The notes under the pieces were generated by a model, which was not told where the DNA came from, did no database searches, and saw only the letters and a program-made list of their open reading frames with translations. A program made the translations under genes and the position numbers. Source: an uncultured Allofournierella sp. (lineage in GTDB: Bacteria; Bacillota; Clostridia; Oscillospirales; Ruminococcaceae). From it: a DNA stretch of 64,000 nt. The stretch spans positions 1 to 64,000 of the forward strand of contig CALWNI010000005.1 in the NCBI GenBank assembly GCA_944382775.1. The letters are read 5' to 3'. Shown here piece after piece: positions 63,446-64,000 of this stretch; position 1 is the first letter of the stretch; each line of letters starts with the position of its first letter.

Positions 63446-63589
63446 ATGGAAACTCGTAACACCAAAAACAGCGTAAACGCTCGCAACAGCAAGAACAGCA
63501 CCAAAAACGAAACCACCAATTCTTCTACCAAATCCAGCACCAACTGCACCCGTAACAGCAAAACCACCAGCGCAAAAAACGCGAAGTAA
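63446..63589 (+). CDS. 47-residue Asn/Ser/Thr/Lys-rich microprotein
   Basis: This short frame starts METRNTKNSVNARNSKNSTK and ends AKNAK. AAGGAG lies 9 nt before its ATG, and a terminator follows. About three quarters of residues are N, S, T or K, with one Cys, giving a basic, disordered, hydrophilic peptide. No family is recognised. The coding style (AAC, AGC, ACC) matches highly expressed genes here, which supports it being real. Confidence 0.6.
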   Translation: METRNTKNSVNARNSKNSTKNETTNSSTKSSTNCTRNSKTTSAKNAK

Positions 63590-63638
63590 TCACGGCTGCA
63601 TTTCTGCCGTTTTGAACGGCACAATCCGTTTTTGAATG

Positions 63639-63690
63639 AAAAAGGCTGAGACCGTCAGAAAGTTATTTCTGTTGGGCTCAGCCTTTTTTT
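63639..63690. terminator. Terminator of the microprotein gene and mrnC
   Basis: AAAAAGGCTGAG pairs with CTCAGCCTTTTT around about 26 nt. It ends in seven T on the plus strand and overlaps the minus-strand mrnC stop. Confidence 0.8.
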
Positions 63691-64000
63691 ATTCTTGAAC
63701 CGGTGCGGCAAAGGGATCGTACCCCTGCCACAACAGTTCAAATAATTCTTCGATACGCTGATTTTGACCTGTTAGATACAACCAGCCAAACAATGCTTCA
63801 AACCCTGTGGATGCACGGTATTCTTGCGTTGTTGCATGTTTTGCCACGGTTGCTTTGTTTGCATTTTTTCCGCGGCGCAACACAGCTTGTTCCTGTTCGG
63901 TTAAATGGTCTTGAATAACCGCCAAGGCTTTGTTTTGCCCCTTTGCCGAAACATATTTCACACAAGTTGCATGCAGTTTGCCCGGTGCCAAGCGAGAACG
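63689..64000 (-). CDS. mrnC: Mini-ribonuclease III (partial, N-terminus beyond the window)
   Basis: About 103 C-terminal residues are present: RSRLAPGKLHATCVKYVSA, LRRGKNANK, and YRASTGFEALFGWLYLTG with the metal-binding glutamate. These match MrnC/YazC, which lacks the dsRNA-binding domain of RNase III and processes 23S rRNA in Firmicutes. The frame stays open to the right edge; the 5' end with the other catalytic residues lies outside. Confidence 0.9.
   Translation of the reverse strand, partial: RSRLAPGKLHATCVKYVSAKGQNKALAVIQDHLTEQEQAVLRRGKNANKATVAKHATTQEYRASTGFEALFGWLYLTGQNQRIEELFELLWQGYDPFAAPVQE

Overview
The window looks like a chromosomal stretch from an obligately anaerobic, low-to-mid GC Clostridia, most likely an Oscillospiraceae/Ruminococcaceae-type gut commensal. 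This is inferred from the complete [FeFe]-hydrogenase maturation set (hydE, hydG, hydF and a TM1266-type regulator), an anaerobic sulfatase-maturase-like radical SAM enzyme, a redox regulator Rex, a T-box-controlled ileS, Gram-positive secretion and lipoprotein signals, strong AGGAGG ribosome-binding sites, and very large secreted multidomain proteins with PT-rich linkers. No rRNA, tRNA, IS element, prophage or CRISPR array was seen. Most genes lie on the minus strand.

Layout, left to right. 1-4.9 kb: a minus-strand operon with a YdcF-like protein, a MacB-type ABC ATPase, a CARDB surface protein and an FtsX/MacB permease. 4.9-8.1 kb: divergent deoB and pyk, separated by about 585 bp holding three phased palindromic sites. 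8.1-15 kb: minus-strand DUF3006, metallo-beta-lactamase, YgiQ radical SAM, FtsK/SpoIIIE and TepA-like genes. 15.2-16.6 kb: rex and tdk. 16.6-18.5 kb: a nucleoid-associated protein and a lipoprotein preceded by 11-bp-phased TTTCA repeats. 18.5-35 kb: the secreted-protein region, with a membrane-anchored cohesin-like protein, an 1868-residue M60-like protease carrying a dockerin, a radical SAM maturase, T-box/ileS and a 1337-residue NPCBM/transglutaminase-like/F5-8 protein whose signal peptide appears frameshifted. 35.4-37.3 kb: two microproteins, an Xre regulator and a GT51 transglycosylase. 37.5-43.8 kb: an alpha-galactoside operon (binding protein, two permeases, GH36, AraC). 44.2-48.4 kb: hydF-hydG-hydE-TM1266 behind a leader that can fold into competing terminator and antiterminator structures. 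48.4-53.4 kb: CopA with a fused CopZ domain, an Xre-TPR regulator and prfB. 53.6-64 kb: RING/DUF2628 protein, galU, cstA, rpsF-ssb-rpsR, a PASTA pseudokinase, a small histidine-bearing membrane protein, yebC, an RsmF-like methyltransferase, a 47-residue N/S/T/K-rich microprotein and a partial mrnC.

How the genes may work together. The surface proteins suggest foraging on host glycoprotein: the M60-like mucin-type protease has a dockerin and no anchor of its own, while the next gene in the same operon encodes a C-terminally anchored protein with a cohesin-like domain. The raffinose/melibiose-type operon would feed glycolysis (pyk, galU), and the HydEFG set implies disposal of reductant as H2, with Rex sensing NADH. 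The most novel-looking features are the attenuator-like leader of the hyd operon, the proposed cohesin-dockerin pair, the CopA/CopZ gene with an internal start, and the kinase-like PASTA protein lacking both catalytic aspartates. All functional calls come from reading sequence; no database search was run.
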